Positions 22,626 through 38,999 are shown, counted from the first letter of the stretch. The stretch is DNA of 64,000 nt from Protula sp. h YS-2021 (GCA_949752745.1 OX457025.1:96103804-96167803), one strand, 5' to 3'. Program-made: numbers and translations. The notes: generated by a model from the letters alone, not told the origin.

Positions 22626-22910
22626 AAAACGCTTTATTTGATTGCATGAACTTTATTGTTTCAACAGAACAGCACAGCTTAGGCAATTGCATACTATATT
22701 GCATCACAGAACAGAAAATTTTAAGAAAAAACTTTGATCAAAAGTTTGATCAAAACACTGAAGTCACTCAGTCTTCCTGCATTTCACCGTTCCCTGATCT
22801 CCAGCGAATGTTATACCTAACGCCCCTAAAGAATTCCGGTATCGAATTTGCGCCCGTTGACACGTTCCAGACACAGCGTGCGAAGACGTTTCTGCAAAAC
22901 GCGTGGAAAC

Positions 22911-23292
22911 CTATGTAGGTGGTATGCGGCGAACGCGTATTCCTGCATCTTTGGCGTCAGCATTAGCAGCGTTTACTCTTTGAAAGGTACCAGTGACGTA
23001 AGTATTCGTAAATTTAATCTTTCGCCATGTGGACTGTGTGAAGTGGTAATAGCAGCCACGGATCCGAAGATCGGGTCGAAAGACTTCCGAAAGTGCCCGA
23101 ATGACTGCTAAATCGAAGTCGCACATAACGGTAGAAGGGGTCTGGAAACAAATCCATGCTTTCACAGTGATCGATCAAGGCACGTAGCAGTGAGACCTGT
23201 GACGTTCTGTCGTCGGAATCACTGTCGGGATACCGGTCACATGTACACCAAATAGATGGCGAAAAGGACTGGAGTCGATGGTGTTGCGTCAA
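22911..23292 (-). pseudogene. MULE-type transposase fragment, frameshifted
   Basis: The minus strand encodes VMCDFDLAVIRALSEVF followed by RIRGCYYHFTQSTWRKI. This fits the DFE..A....F....GC.FH..Q..WRK pattern of the MULE transposase domain (catalytic D, then the C-x2-H region). The residues before it (LLRALIDHCESMDLFPDPF) sit in a different frame of the overlapping stretch to 23292, so a frameshift lies near 23100-23150. Only about 100 residues of a protein normally several hundred long remain. It is a dead transposon relic. Confidence 0.7.
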
Positions 23293-23299
23293 GCGAACA

Positions 23300-24660
23300 A
23301 GTCATAAATGTGGCGGTGCAGTTATTGTTTTTTTTTTTTTTATTGTTTTGTTGTTGTCTTTTAGTTATGTTTCTAAAAATAAAAAATTAAATTCTACTCT
23401 GATTTTTTATGGCCAAATGGTAGGGCCGTGGTTGCAAAATGGAAATTGACAAAATGGCGATTGGCAAAGTGGCCGATGGCAAAACGACCTACGACCCAAG
23501 ATTTCACCCAGCGCCAGAATAGATAGCCCCCGATACTTATGTAACATTTAGAATTTGTAGCTATCCGCGTTTTTGACGAGATCCACTGAAACCATTTGCC
23601 AAGAAAACATGAGAAAAACCGCTTTCCAGTACGAACCTAATTGAAGGGCAATAACCAAATAACGAAAGTCGCACTTACTTCTGTTTATTTCGTCATTCTC
23701 TGTAATTAATACAACAAATGCATTAAATAAATAATAAATAAATAAATTCATTGGCAGAGAGTTTGTGACAAAAATGGGAGTTGGTAAAAAAATGGCTGCC
23801 AATAAAGACGACTACATTTACAGGTGAATACAAGCCTTTGCATTTCAAGCTTCATCTTGATTCGTGAGACCTGTAGAATGGCCTCACTTTAATCCGCCTT
23901 TTCACTCCCAGCCAAAAGGGGGGTTTAGCTATGTTGCCACTTACAAAAAATGATTGTGCATGCAAAAAATAATATGCACGATATTTTAGATAATTTCATA
24001 ATATAAAAAACAACAACCAAAAACAGAGGTGTTCTTAAACAATTCATTCTTATTTAGAAGGCCGTTATGATTTCTGGCTTCACCACCAGCGTGGGAAAAG
24101 GAGTTGTTAATTTTGACCATGCCCTGTACTACTTTTAAAGGGGTGGAGGTGGGGAGGGGTTGGGGAGAGGGGGGTGAATGCAGTGTCGTTGGTTGAAGGA
24201 TAATTGGCGTGAGGTTAGGCGCGCCGCTGACCCGTGCTAGCTGTTCATATACGTCGTCAAATCATGTGGGCTTTTGACGTGTAACGGGGGGAGGCGAGCG
24301 AAAAGAGAGACCTGCCTTATCAGGTTACATAGATTTAATGGCTTCCTGCACATCATTCTTTTCTGCCGTATATTGCTTAAATAGCATACTAATTTATCCT
24401 TATCTTTATTAACAAACCATATAACATTTTTAAATTCAATTCTTCGTATATTTCCGCGTGGGCATATATTACTACACAATACACGCGGTATATAGCTGTA
24501 TTTTTTACGAGGGAAAAGGGAAGCAGAAATCACAGACATAGATCACAAAACACTGGCATGAAAAATGTGTCTTTTGAAAAATTCTCAGATAATTTATTTC
24601 ACTTTTCAAAGTTTAACATTAATGTAATTTTATATGTGAGACTCTCTCCTAGAGATGCAA
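23300..24660. other. Intergenic DNA, no gene recognised
   Basis: A T-run lies near 23327-23341 and G-rich stretches near 24140-24175. No gene is recognised. The segment 23410-23510 has several GGCAAAATGG-like repeats. Confidence 0.5.
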
Positions 24661-24665
<5 letters not shown>

Positions 24666-24710
<45 letters not shown>

Positions 24711-24765
24711 CACACACACACTCTCTCTCTATCTATCTCTCTCTCTCTCACACACACACACACAC

Positions 24766-24827
<62 letters not shown>

Positions 24828-24957
24828 CTCTCTCCCTCCCTCTCTCCCTCTTCCCCTCTCTCCCTCCTGTATCTCTCTCTCTCCCTCTATCTCTCTCTTT
24901 CTCTCGCACACACACACTGACACACACACACACAAACACACACACACACTCTCTCTC

Positions 24958-25035
<78 letters not shown>
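24666..25035. repeat. CT/CA compound microsatellite
   Basis: Long CT-dinucleotide tracts alternate with short CA tracts over about 370 bp. Ser/Leu and Arg/Glu frames here are artefacts. Confidence 0.95.
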
Positions 25036-25036
<1 letters not shown>

Positions 25037-26140
25037 CTTCCCTGTCTCACACACAGATAAGTGAACCTTAACTGATCTTGACCCCCTCACCGAAGCTGTA
25101 CGAAGCAGGCACACTGAGATGTCACTCTTCCGTCTTACGACAATCATAATTGCTCAAGCATATTGCTACATTACAGCGGTTATGCAGACTTAGAAAATTA
25201 GCGACAGAGCGTGGATAAATTTACTAAATTTAGGCGCTTATCTGAACGTAATCTGAGCGACACGAGGGTCATCAGAAGGACACGACTGTAATTCCTTTTG
25301 TAGCTTTTCACGTAGGGGATTCTCTGATAACATTTTAACCGTCTACAAATTGGCAATTCCTCAGCTACCTGATCTGTGAAAACCGTATTTCAGCAAATTG
25401 ACACCGCATAACGATGATAAAGAAATCGGAATTTATAAAAGACATAACGTTAGCAAAGGGGTATTCCAATATCGCACTCAATGCGTTGGAAATGGGAAAA
25501 TGAACATGCCCACTTAAGAGGAGGAAAGAACTTTTTTTCAGTCCCGTCTATTCCTTAACTCGAGCCCGCAATTTGCATACTTGTGCTGATCAGCTACTTC
25601 TAAACAATTTTCTTTAGTTAAAAAATTTACACATTTTAACAAGTGGTTTACAGGCTGCGTTGCAGTGACGTCATTCACTCACAGTGTTTTTGTTTCAAGT
25701 ACCTGATGTTTTTCTTGGTGTTTATTCTCATCATTTATCAGATCATCTTTACATCACAGAACCACTTTCTAGTTTTTTTCGTGTTTCCGAGAAACCTTCT
25801 GTAAAAGAAAAATCTAAAATGAAAAATATTTGAAACAGTGCCATAGTAATCTGTATCGAATCACTTAAAATGGTTAAAACGCGGTGTTATTCACGAGTAG
25901 TTGAAATAAAAAAGGGTACGCCTTAATGATTAAATTTCACGATTTTCACTAAAAAGTCACGAGTCAATTCATTCAGCACATAGGCGAGGGAGGATTGGTA
26001 GTGGTCTGATCATTTCTTTACACTGATATTATAGTATGTGACGTCACAAATTATGCCAAATTTGGTTAGGAAGAGGGCAGTGAGAGGCAGGGGATCGAAT
26101 AACTCAAAATTTCTCTGTAGGTTCTTAAAGGATTAACATA
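25036..26140. other. Intergenic DNA, no gene recognised
   Basis: No convincing frame, RNA or repeat is seen. Confidence 0.5.
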
Positions 26141-26146
26141 AAAAGG

Positions 26147-26590
26147 ATGGGCCCTGAGAAGGATGAACCCCGAGAAGGATGGGCCCCGAGAAAGATGAGC
26201 CCCGAGAAAGATGAACCCCGAGAAGGATGGGCCTTGAGAAGGATGAACCCCGAGAAGGATGGGCCCGAGAAGGATGGGCCCCCAGAAGGATGGACCCCGA
26301 GAAAGATGAACCCCGAGAAGGATGGGCCCTGAGAAGGATGGACCCCCAGAAGGATGGACCCCGAGAAGGATGGGCCCTGAGAAGGATGAACCCCGAGAAG
26401 GGTGGGCCCCGAGAAAGGTGAACCCCAAGAAGTATGGGCCCTGAGAAGGATGGGCCCCGAGAAGGATGGGCCTCGAGAAAGATGAACCCCAAGAAGGATG
26501 GGCCCCGAGAAGGATGGACCCCGAGAAAGATGGGCCCGAGAAGGATGGACCCCGAGGAAGATGAACCCCTGAGAAGGCTTGGCCCGAGAA
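26147..26590. repeat. 16-bp minisatellite
   Basis: About 27 copies of GGATGGGCCCCGAGAA and variants (GGATGAACCCCGAGAA, GGATGGACCCCCAGAA) run in tandem. The long Gly/Pro/Ser-rich frames on both strands come from this repeat. Confidence 0.9.
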
Positions 26591-27340
26591 GCAGATGTGC
26601 GTGACTCAGCGCTCGTGTGGATTTGGGCGGAGAATGACGACGTTGTCGAGCGTGTCACGAGCGTCACTGTCTCGTCTGTAATCCTTGTTGTCTAGACAGA
26701 CTCGTTCTTTGTCGTATCAATCGTACAGTCATTATATAATTGTTAGCTTCAAGTGGGGTTTTTTTATGAGCCCACAATGGTTGATATCGTGATTTCATTA
26801 TTTATGTATGTTGTCATAGTAGATTCCATTATCACCTAAAATACAAACATGTCACTGTTCTAAATATAAACACACAAAGTAACAGTTTACATAGATGGAC
26901 AGTTATTCGTTTGTGACGTCATAAACCAAGGTTAAGATTTGCGCTAGGGACAAATCAACTATTACTTAACAAGAACAAGGTCGTTGTTGGTTGTCAATGG
27001 CATCCAATCTGTTGCCTAGCGACAGATACGCTTGCGTTTTTACAGTGATAAACAAGAAACAAAAAACATGACTGTAACTGCATGACCTTGAGTTACAAAA
27101 AGCATTCGTGTCGTTTCTTATTTCTCTATTAAATGCATTTACAAACGGGAATTAAAAACACATAGCTGTTACAGAAAGTATTTTTACCTAAGTTTCTTTT
27201 ATTTTCGAACTGAAGATCATCAATTCCGTTCCAGTTATGATCTTCTCATTTTAATACCGAAAAAATATATAAATATATGTATATTAAAAAAACTTTGTAT
27301 AAAGTGTCGCGATGTACATAAAGTCAAATGACCTATTGAT
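26591..27340. other. Intergenic DNA, no gene recognised
   Basis: No convincing coding or repeat structure is seen. Confidence 0.5.
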
Positions 27341-27344
27341 GAAA

Positions 27345-27715
27345 AGAACTTGAGGGTAAGGGTGGTGGAAGACGGTGGTGGTGGTAGCAGTAGTGGTGAT
27401 GATGAGAGTGATGATAGTGCTGCTGGTGGTGATGGTATGGATGAGAGTAGCGGTTGTGGTGGTGGTGGTGGTTGTAAAGATTGTTGTTGTGGTGATGGTT
27501 TTGCTGTTATTTTGACTGTGATGGTGGTGGGGTGATAGCGCGGTGAAGGTGAGAGTGATGGTGGTGGTGACGATGGTGTTAGTGAAGGTGGTGCTACTGG
27601 TGATGATAAGGATGATGATGGTGGTTGGTTGTTGTTGTTGTTGTCATTGTTGTTGTTGTTGTTGTGGTGGTGGGGTGGTGGTGGTACTGGTGGTGGTGGT
27701 GAGGGTGGTTGTTGT
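27345..27715. repeat. GGT/GTT/GAT trinucleotide-rich tract
   Basis: Irregular GGT, GTT and GAT trinucleotide repeats cover about 370 bp. Gly/Val/Cys-rich frames here are by-products. Confidence 0.85.
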
Positions 27716-30115
27716 GCCAGTTATGAAGCAGGTATATTTTGACACCGACTGCCAAAATCTAAAAGAAACGAATATAAATAGATGGTATGCCTCAATTTCA
27801 ATTACAACCCAACAAGATGTTTCACCAATACCGTTCACTTCGAATGCCCGCCCGCCGGACAGGACTGCGGAACGCAGACACATACGCACTCAGTCAGCAT
27901 CGATCATACTTACCCCATGTAAACAAAGGACAGCACTGATGGTTCACACTGTCCAGTAAGGCGTCATACGTCACGTGTACGTCATAGACTTGACGTTGCG
28001 TGGAACAGTGTTTGATTGATAAGCGACTATGTGACAAGCCGGGTTATAGGTCATAACAATTTCCCATGAAATAAACAAACCGTGCGTTGGGCAAAATGCT
28101 ACATACTGAGGAAAAAAAAAGAAAGAAAAAACACGGCAGTTGTCATAAATCTCATTTACATCGTGCATTAATCTAAACAGCATCCGTTATTAGTAAATAC
28201 GAAGGACTGCCAGCCTCCCCCCTCGTTATTAAGATATCATAAAGCACATCTCCCTCCCTCTCAGCCCCCCCCCCCCTCCCCCACACAAAAAGAAAGAAGA
28301 AGAAAGAAAAGAAAAGGAACAGACCCATTTTTCTTCACCTTTTCAAAAAAAATTATTCCTACATATTGATGCCTTGATACGCTCAAGGAGGATCTGTGAA
28401 AGATTATTTTGCTATTTGGTGATTTCAATTCCTTCAATGAAAGGGAAAATTCTTAGTATCATTTTCACATCAAGAACTATGAAATTCTGACGTTGTTTCG
28501 GTACTGTTTAGTTTAAAACCTATCATATATCAAATTGCATCCTTTGCAGTGCTTTAAAAAAAAGGCCCCTAATTCAATATGTTGTTTTGTTGCCTTTTTA
28601 CGATTTCCCATGTGTGAGATTATTATCTGTAGAGAGAACGAGCGCAGTCATACTCGTGTCACGTGTACCAATGTCTGTCTCCAATTCTACCCCAATTTCA
28701 GACAGATAAACTCCTGTCATAATGTTCAATCCTCAATTATGTAATTGTTTTCTTTAAAGATTAGTTACACAAAATTAGTTTCGCTCCCCTCCCCCCCTCC
28801 TCCTTAATCGACAAAGGAGTAATTGTAGGGGATATTTGTAAGCATGCATTATTTCATTTTGTAACAATTTCATTTATTGTCCCCGCTTATAATCAGATAG
28901 AGTGTCGTAGAAAAAAAAAATGATGTACCTTATGAAAAGGAACAATAACTAAAACGTGACTGTGTTAAGACGTAAGTGGAAACTTTAGAGGCGACAGTTT
29001 GTGTGAGAAAAAAATATTTCGAGTGCGTGTTTCAAAAAGCACCCAAATTTCAAACACAAATACACAAATAAACACTTTTCAGCTTTTTGTCTATTTTTTG
29101 TTCACGCAACTTTTAACTTATAATATTACAGAAGAAATGAAATATAAAATTTAAAGAGAAATACTAGTTTGGTCAATTTTCAGTTTTTATTTCATGTTGT
29201 TGACCTTTGTGGTGACCTGTTGCAGAAATGATCTTGCTACAAGTCACATGATAATTACATGATAATCACGTGAACATTTGACAACGGTTTAAGAATTAAT
29301 AAAGAAACGGGTGAAAGTATATAGGTGTTTACTCATATATTTACCAAAAGTTTCAATCTATCCCTCAAAAAATCAAAAGCGAAAAGAAAAAGATGGTCGA
29401 TTCGTGACACTGACCTTCACCCCCTGTGACCAAGATGCAACACTATTGAGATGGATGCGACGGGAGTAAATTTCATGAATTTCATATGCTCTTATAAAGT
29501 GTCACAGGTTTAATTTGTCTCTGCCACGGCATCGCTTGATCACCATGGCAGCTAAAAGACAAAATATGATTGACGACCGGGTAAATACACGTTATACAAT
29601 GGCAATCAATCACTTGACTCTTGTGATTTGGTTACTAATACTAAAAAGGGGGCAATACGTCATCAAAACGGGGTTTGTTTACGTGTGATGAAACTCATCC
29701 ACTTATTAATAGCCCATATATAACTTGAAATGCGATTATTTCAATTCTTTTGTTTTTACAAATAACCACCATAAATCACGTTTGTAAATTACCAGGAAAA
29801 ACAAACAAACAAAAGGACAAAAAACAAACAAACAAACAAACAGCGTTGTGTGACTTGTGTGCCTCAGGAAATCTCAAAACGAAGGTGGATCCCGATTCTG
29901 CAGCAGAAGGAGAGCTGTGGGCCCTCCAGTACCCCTCTCCATGGCAACAACTCACCTCCCCCAACCCCCACCGCTATTCTCCTTCTCTTGTCGTAGCTGA
30001 AGAACACAGATTGTGGTTTGCGGGCTATTAATGGTCCCCTTGAGAATATTCACATGAAATTAACCCAATCAAAACCGTAAAAAAAAAACAATTAAAACTA
30101 GACCAATTTCGCCAC
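27716..30115. other. Intergenic DNA, no gene recognised
   Basis: C-rich and A-rich low-complexity stretches lie near 28260-28315 and 29800-29840. No gene is recognised. Confidence 0.5.
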
Positions 30116-30119
30116 CGAG

Positions 30120-30650
30120 CGACGAAATAAACGCTTTGAAACACTCTAGACTTCCGGTTTTTTTACTCCAACGTGACCTTGAGATGAAGGTCACCGAAAG
30201 TTATACCATACGAACGTCGAAGAGGGTGTGGACGTTGAAAATGAGATCAAAACTGCTTTATCTCTTACCGTTTTCGCAATACAGTGCAACTTTCGGTTTG
30301 GCCTCGAAAGTTACCTTGAGATCAAGGTCACCGAAAGGTATATCTTATGTACCGTTGAGGAGAGGGTTGAAGCTGAAATGAGGTCGAAATGGCTTTTCTC
30401 TTCGAGATAAAGGGCAACTTCCGGGTTTTAACTCGAAAGTGACCTTAAGGTCAATGTCACCAGAAGTTATACCTTGCGTAATGTCTTAGAGGGGGTGGAG
30501 GTCGAAAAGGAGGTCAAAATTGCTCTATCTCTTATATTTTTTGAGATAAAGTGCAACTTCAGACTTTTGACTCGAAAGTGAACTTGAGGTCAAGGTCAGC
30601 GAAATTTGTACCTAACCTAACGTCCTAAAGGAGGTTGAGGTCCGGTGTGA
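30120..30650. repeat. Degenerate relatives of the 139-bp satellite
   Basis: About four tandem units of roughly 120-130 bp contain CTTCCGGTTTT, GACCTTGAGATGAAGGTCACC and CTCTATCTCTTACCGTTTTC-like segments. They match the consensus of the array at 4125-5530 in order and orientation, but with many changes. Confidence 0.75.
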
Positions 30651-31790
30651 TTTTTTCTGGTTGGTCTTATCAAGCACATAAATTACACTTACTTTGGGAG
30701 AGCAGTTATTCTTTATCCTCTATAAAACTATGTGAAACACTCCTTTTCAAAGGACTAACAACAGCAACTTGTAATAGTACATGCATATGTCAAGTGAATG
30801 AGTTTGCAACAAAACCTTAAAACTTGAAACAAAAAAATCAACAATTTGTTCTCTTTGTAATGAAAAGCGTACGGCCAGCTGCTTGTAAAAAACCACGTAA
30901 GTGCAATTCAGCGGCCTCAGTAAAAGCAGCTTCGCAGACAGCAGTAGCTGACAGCTAGACTTCCAGTATCGTCCAGTCACAAGCGAGTATACCATATGCT
31001 TGTGCATTCGCTCGCAGACAGTAAAGCTCTGCTAAGGATAACCGTGAAGACTAAGCATTCACGACGGGCATTTTGTGTACTTTTGTGGGGCTGAGGGTTG
31101 GGCGTTTTACAGGGTACTGGGTGGTTAAAGTTATTTTAACCGTCAATTCGTATACAATGAGCTGTCTGCTTATTGTGTATCAAAGTCTCGCTTTAAAACC
31201 GACCAGGAAAACGAAACGGAAAATGACGTCATTATGACGTGATGCGTTAAAAATAAGTTACCACGATGTCCTTTGTCAAAAAGTAGTCTCATAACGTATT
31301 TTGATCGAAATCTGTAAGTCCAACCGTTTTCGAGATATTCAACTTTGAAATATCCGTGACGTCACAAGATGTTGATGACATCATAGGTCAATAAAAAAAT
31401 TATTTGGCACCAGTTCACATAGTCGACTATAAGTGTGCCAAATTTCATTCGAATATCTTCGTTTTGGGGGAGATGTCTGGAAACCAATGTAAAAATTTTG
31501 GCTGAAAAAAAAAACAACAACAAAAAAGGGAAAAAAGAGATACTTTAAGTACTTTAAGCCCACACTTTCCACACCGAGTAAAACAAATCCGTTTGAAAAG
31601 TTTACTTTTCGAGCGTAAAAAAGAGTTTTACAAAATTAAGATTACTACCTATAAGCTACTTTTTAAGCGGGATCATAAATAAAGTAATGTTTTAAGAATC
31701 AAATTAAAGCTGAAGACCAAACCTGGAAAACAATCCGCTCAAAACTGTAGAAAAAACAGTGTTTTTGAAACGTTGTTTACACACACATGG
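30651..31790. other. Intergenic DNA with a dispersed-repeat tail, no gene
   Basis: The 31310-31490 stretch has AACCGTTTTCGAGATATTC and GAGATGTCTGGAAACC, matching parts of the satellite family and the repeat near 6130-6150. No gene is recognised. Confidence 0.5.
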
Positions 31791-31794
31791 ACGG

Positions 31795-31866
31795 ATGGAA
31801 GGGCGGAGGGGGGAGACAGGAGTGAGAGAAGCAAAGAGAGAAAGAGAGACGGGCAGACAGAGAGAC

Positions 31867-31916
<50 letters not shown>

Positions 31917-32139
31917 GGATAGACAGAGAGGCAGACAGACAAATAGAGAAGCAGGCAGAAATAGATAAAGAGATAAAGAGAGGGAAGATGATACAGACAG
32001 AAAGAGAGAGAAGAGGAGAGAGAGACTGAGAGACAGAGGCAGAGAGACAGATAGATAGAGAGACATAGATAGACAGATATAGATAGAGAGGCAGACAGAC
32101 AAGATTGAAGAGGGGACAGACAGAAAGAGAGAGGAGAGG

Positions 32140-32179
<40 letters not shown>

Positions 32180-32180
32180 A
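31795..32180. repeat. GATA and GA microsatellites
   Basis: GATA repeats (about 31868-31916) lie within a purine-rich tract of GAGA and GACA units. The tract ends in a GA dinucleotide run at about 32143-32180. Confidence 0.95.
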
Positions 32181-33815
32181 TAAAGTCGCTCCCTTTGGAC
32201 TTTTTAAGTTTTTTAAGTTTTTAAGAAGGTCACTCGAATACTGTACAACTGTACAACGTGCATGCCTGTTCTTACGCTTATTGATGATTTATAGCTAGCC
32301 AACCAATCAGTAGTTTCATGTTTTCTACCGTGAGTTGACGACTTACCACTGGGAATAAAATGACCAACACGGGCTAGTAATTTTCCCCTGATCACCTCCT
32401 GTAGCACCATCCAAGTTTCATTATGTAGTACATTATTTTTTCATACATTATATTCTGTGTGAAATTAGTTTTTCATCTCACAATAATATTCTCTTGACCT
32501 TCAATTATTTAGCTGAAGTCCCTGTCTCAGGGGGGATTTGAATGAATAGAAGAACTAATTATCATGGTTAGAGATATATCCCACAATGCCTTGTTCATGG
32601 TGTGTCTCGAGAGGGGTCTCACCTATTGCCGGGTCACGCCTCAGGTCATTGCAATTTGTGTCTCGCAATTCTCTCACACACAAGATGTTCCTTTAAATTG
32701 GTTTAACGGTGACAGTTTGATAATCTGTTAGACGTGAAAAAAGTAAGGATAAAAAAACTTGGACCACAAAAAGGCATTTGATACATAATGTGCGGTTGCA
32801 ATTATAAACAATATCGCAGACGTCATAATGACAGTGTTAACCATCGTAAAAATATTTAAAGTGTCATTTTCACTGAATAGTTAGCAACGAAAGCAAACTT
32901 AGTCTGAATGAAAATTATTGCTTCTAATTCGTTAATTGCAGGTTTTTCTGACGCACACACATTTCTTTGGAGAAGTTACGTAAAATTTACATAAATTGGA
33001 AGCAGCATTAAGCGCTCTAAATGTTCTTATTTCATAGGCTTGGCCACTCCATTTGACACTTGTTCAATGGCAAAAAAATAATTAAATAAATAAAATAAAT
33101 AAATATATATAAAAAATAAAATAAATATCCCCATATTCACGGTGTCATATTTAACAAGCAATTCTTTCTAGATAAATTAAATAAATGTGTTTTGGTAAAA
33201 TTTTGGCTGAATTCTTCATGGGCGGAAGCATGGATCTTCGGGGGGGGGCAGGGGAGGGGGGCGGAGGAGAGACCCATGAGAGGGCATTCTCACAATAAGA
33301 TGGGAGGAAGGGTGGGTTGGGGGAGGGATGGATGTGTTTAAGGCTTACCTACGCTTATGCAATGGTGTATGATTGGCGTAAGTATTTTATGGATGACCCC
33401 CCCCCCCCCCCCCCAAAATTTACGTACTCTCAGAATGTGTCGCTACGAAAAGGGGTGAATTTTTGAACGGTGAACAATTATCAAGAGATATCATTAATTT
33501 CTTTTGATTTATTTGCCATGTTTGAAATGAATGAAAAAAACCAGGATTTTGACAGGTAGTGGGTGCGTTGGTTTAAGAAGAAAGAGTTATTTATAACTTA
33601 TCTTCCCCCTCAAACTGGATTGTTTTCGCACGAATTCTAAGCAAATGGAATTGGAACGCAATTATCGGGTGTATTTAATAATTCATTTTAACAGGGCATT
33701 AAGTACAGAAAATGCTCGATTCGAAGAGCTTTAAATAAACATTCCGAGTGAAACTAAAACACGCTTTTTGTCGTTGTGAGCTGGAAGTGTGGGGTCAGAA
33801 GGGTTGGCATTATTT
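32181..33815. other. Intergenic DNA with G/C homopolymers, no gene
   Basis: A G-rich stretch at 33240-33330 and a C run near 33397-33415 are the only features. No gene is recognised. Confidence 0.5.
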
Positions 33816-33817
33816 AT

Positions 33818-33980
33818 TTGTGTGTGTGTGTGGGTGGGGGGGGGGGGGATTGTGTGCGTGCCTGTGGGTGAACGTGTCTGTGTGCTGGTGTGTGTGATGC
33901 ATGTGTCTGTATGTGTAGGTCTGTGTGTGTGGGTGTGTGTGTCTGTGTGTGTCTGTGTGTGTGTGTGTGTGTGTGTTGTT
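33818..33980. repeat. GT microsatellite
   Basis: Interrupted GT dinucleotide repeats run for about 160 bp, including a G run near 33835-33848. Confidence 0.95.
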
Positions 33981-35420
33981 TTTTGTTGGCGTTCCAAACT
34001 ATGTCATAAAATGTTTTACAGATTTCCCCGTTTTTAACAAATTGTCATGAAATGTCAAGTTTTTTCAGTCAATAATTTCATTCATGTAGCACCTCAGTCT
34101 TTGAAACTGTTCGGGTTCAATCATCTTGGGAGAAGCGCCCCCCCCCCCCCACCTTCCCTTGAACGATCATCCCACTCCTATCCACCCCTGACAGCGAGAG
34201 TTCTCAGAACCCATTGCTGACAGTGTTTTCCACTTGGATGGTGAATGTCATAAAAGGGTCATTTAAAATCAAATTTCAAAGCCTTGTTTGGGATTAACCA
34301 CTGGCTGTTTTATTGTAACCAGTTATTACGGATTGACAATGGGACGATGTGACCAAGTCGTTTGCTGAACCGCCCATTCGATATTCTGGTGCAGCGTATC
34401 GGAACGGAAAGCGAAGGGGGGGGGGGCGTGGATATTTTCCACTGCTCCTGCTATCCCTCCCACCCAATACAACCACCTAGAATTTATTACCCATGTGGAA
34501 AAGCATTCCCATCCGCTGCAATACGTCAGACCCGAAGAAAGTTTTTAGTTTGTTTTTTTTTTTTTTTGTTTCGAATTTTTACTTGTCAAACTTGTCAAAA
34601 CCGTGCAACAGTCATAAATCTCGTGTGCCCTGTGCAGCGTCTTTAGTAGAGCGAAGGAGGTAGACTGGCCTGGTAGGGAGGGAGGGAGGGAGGAAATTTT
34701 CAAGGAAATGAGCAACACTGACTGACAAAAACAAATTATTTTGCCCCGGTTACGAAAATCGCCAATTTGTTCTGTTGTGTTTGCCTGACATATTAGAACG
34801 TCTCACTATAGATCCTGAAAATAACCCCTCCTTTGGATCATCTGGTAATATGGAATATGCCTGAAGCCATTTTCGTAGATAATTTTTAAAATTAGATTTT
34901 ACAGAAGTTGCTCGTTCCTGAAATTCTCGTATTTTACGTCATCATTTTTATCTCTTTTCGAAACGAACTGTCATGGGGTCCATTCCGGGTGAGCGATAAC
35001 ATGGAGAGGTTCTTATTTGGTTGTGAACCCGACGATTGTACAGCTTCGGTTTTCCGACGTCTGGTCAACGTTATGCCGAAGTCGTTGATGGCCTGTTGAT
35101 GTGATGCATTAAAAAGTCTGAAAAGGTTGCTCATCCAACGTCTATTTAGCGTTAGCGAAAGACGTTGATTAGACGTTGATCTGTGAGCGCGATCACACCC
35201 AACTAAATTTAAACGATTTTCAAACGTGTATGCAAAGTTTCACTGCATACGTTGATTAGACACAGGATAAATGGGTGCTTGGTTGCGAGAACGTTCCTTA
35301 TCCAGAGTCCATTCAACGTTGAGTCAAAGATGCTGATTAGACGCAAAACAATTTGTATTTGTTGCATTTCGGAGTTGTCTGTGGGCTGCTATGGGGAGTG
35401 CTTGCTTGTTATTTGTCTTG
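33981..35420. other. Intergenic DNA, no gene recognised
   Basis: C run at 34140-34150 and GGGA repeats at 34676-34695. GACGTTGATTAGAC-like short direct repeats lie near 35160-35345. No gene is recognised. Confidence 0.5.
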
Positions 35421-35421
35421 T

Positions 35422-35497
35422 GGAACCTGAGGGATTCGAACCTCCAACATTTCCTGTTGGCTTTTTTTTTACATGTGGCTGTTTACTTCTAGGTCCC
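35422..35497 (-). pseudogene. tRNA-like pseudogene or tRNA-derived fragment
   Basis: On the minus strand, a 76-base segment starts GGGACCT and ends AGGTTCC, which pair over 7 bases with one G-T. An internal CCAAC/GTTGG stem closes a 7-base loop, and a TTCGAAT loop sits where a T-arm should be. The D-arm is not recognisable, an A9 run replaces it, U33 is missing and the T-stem has a mismatch. A functional tRNA is unlikely. It may be a decayed tRNA or a tRNA-derived SINE head, or chance. Confidence 0.35.
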
Positions 35498-35516
35498 TAC
35501 CGCCATCTTATGATTT

Positions 35517-38055
<2,539 letters not shown>

Positions 38056-38057
38056 AA

Positions 38058-38058
<1 letters not shown>

Positions 38059-38143
<85 letters not shown>
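38059..38143. repeat. AAT microsatellite
   Basis: About 28 AAT units with one interruption (AAC). Confidence 0.95.
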
Positions 38144-38144
<1 letters not shown>

Positions 38145-38990
38145 GGCGAGGCTATGTGTAATTCATGCCCATAAATGGCGTGACGGCGTCTAACAGTAGA
38201 CAGCTTTCGCTAGTGTGGAAAAGACGTGCACTTGGAGAAAAATTATGAAGTAACGAATGATAAGAATTGCCTAGCCGAAGATTGAAAAATAAAACTTCGT
38301 TGATCATTGTTATAAATTATTAAATCGCAAAGATTGTATTCTTGTATGTGTTATAAATTTCAGCATATATCTGGAAGCTAAAAAGTATGACAATTATTAT
38401 TCAAATATGTCAGGTAGTTTGAGTACATAACCTCTCAAATATCAGTTCTAGGGCTATTCAGCAGGCAGATTTATCAGTTACCATCGAGTTTTTGTACCCA
38501 TTTCTTCATAAATTTATTCATGATTTCGTGTTGAGAGATTTGTGTGTATCTGCCTCGGGGAATTCATAGGTTTTTTTTCTTTTTAAATATTTCAATTATC
38601 ATTTTCATTAGTTTGTTTTACATTTGACTTCATAATTTCACAATTTTTGTTGCAATGTACTGTTTTCAACATGAGTACTGTAATGTCTTTTCTAAATTGA
38701 CCAATCCTGCATCCATATGCTAAAACTAATTTTATACAAAAATGCAATCTGACATAGATGATATATCTACATATCAAAACTTGACGTTTGTTTTGTTTGT
38801 TTTTTCTTTTGTTCCTGTTGTTGTTACTGTTGTTGTTGTTGAAATTTTAAGACAGGTTGAAAATGAGAAGCAATATTAGTGAGCATAACTTCCTAAATTA
38901 TTAATAACACATTTTAACTAGACCGAATTCCGTTATACAGTGGGATGAACCTCTTGCAAAAACAGCAAGAGAAAAATGTATGTTTTACAT
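38144..38990. other. Intergenic AT-rich DNA, no gene
   Basis: Nothing recognisable beyond short TTG and T-rich runs near 38790-38840. Confidence 0.5.
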
Positions 38991-38999
38991 GATGAACGA

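Noticed and set aside
24558..25147. Ser/Leu-rich and Arg/Glu-rich proteins
   Set aside because: They are translations of CT and CA microsatellites.
26066..26667. Long Gly/Pro/Ser-rich frames up to 180 residues
   Set aside because: They arise from the 16-bp minisatellite in three frames at once, with no independent support.
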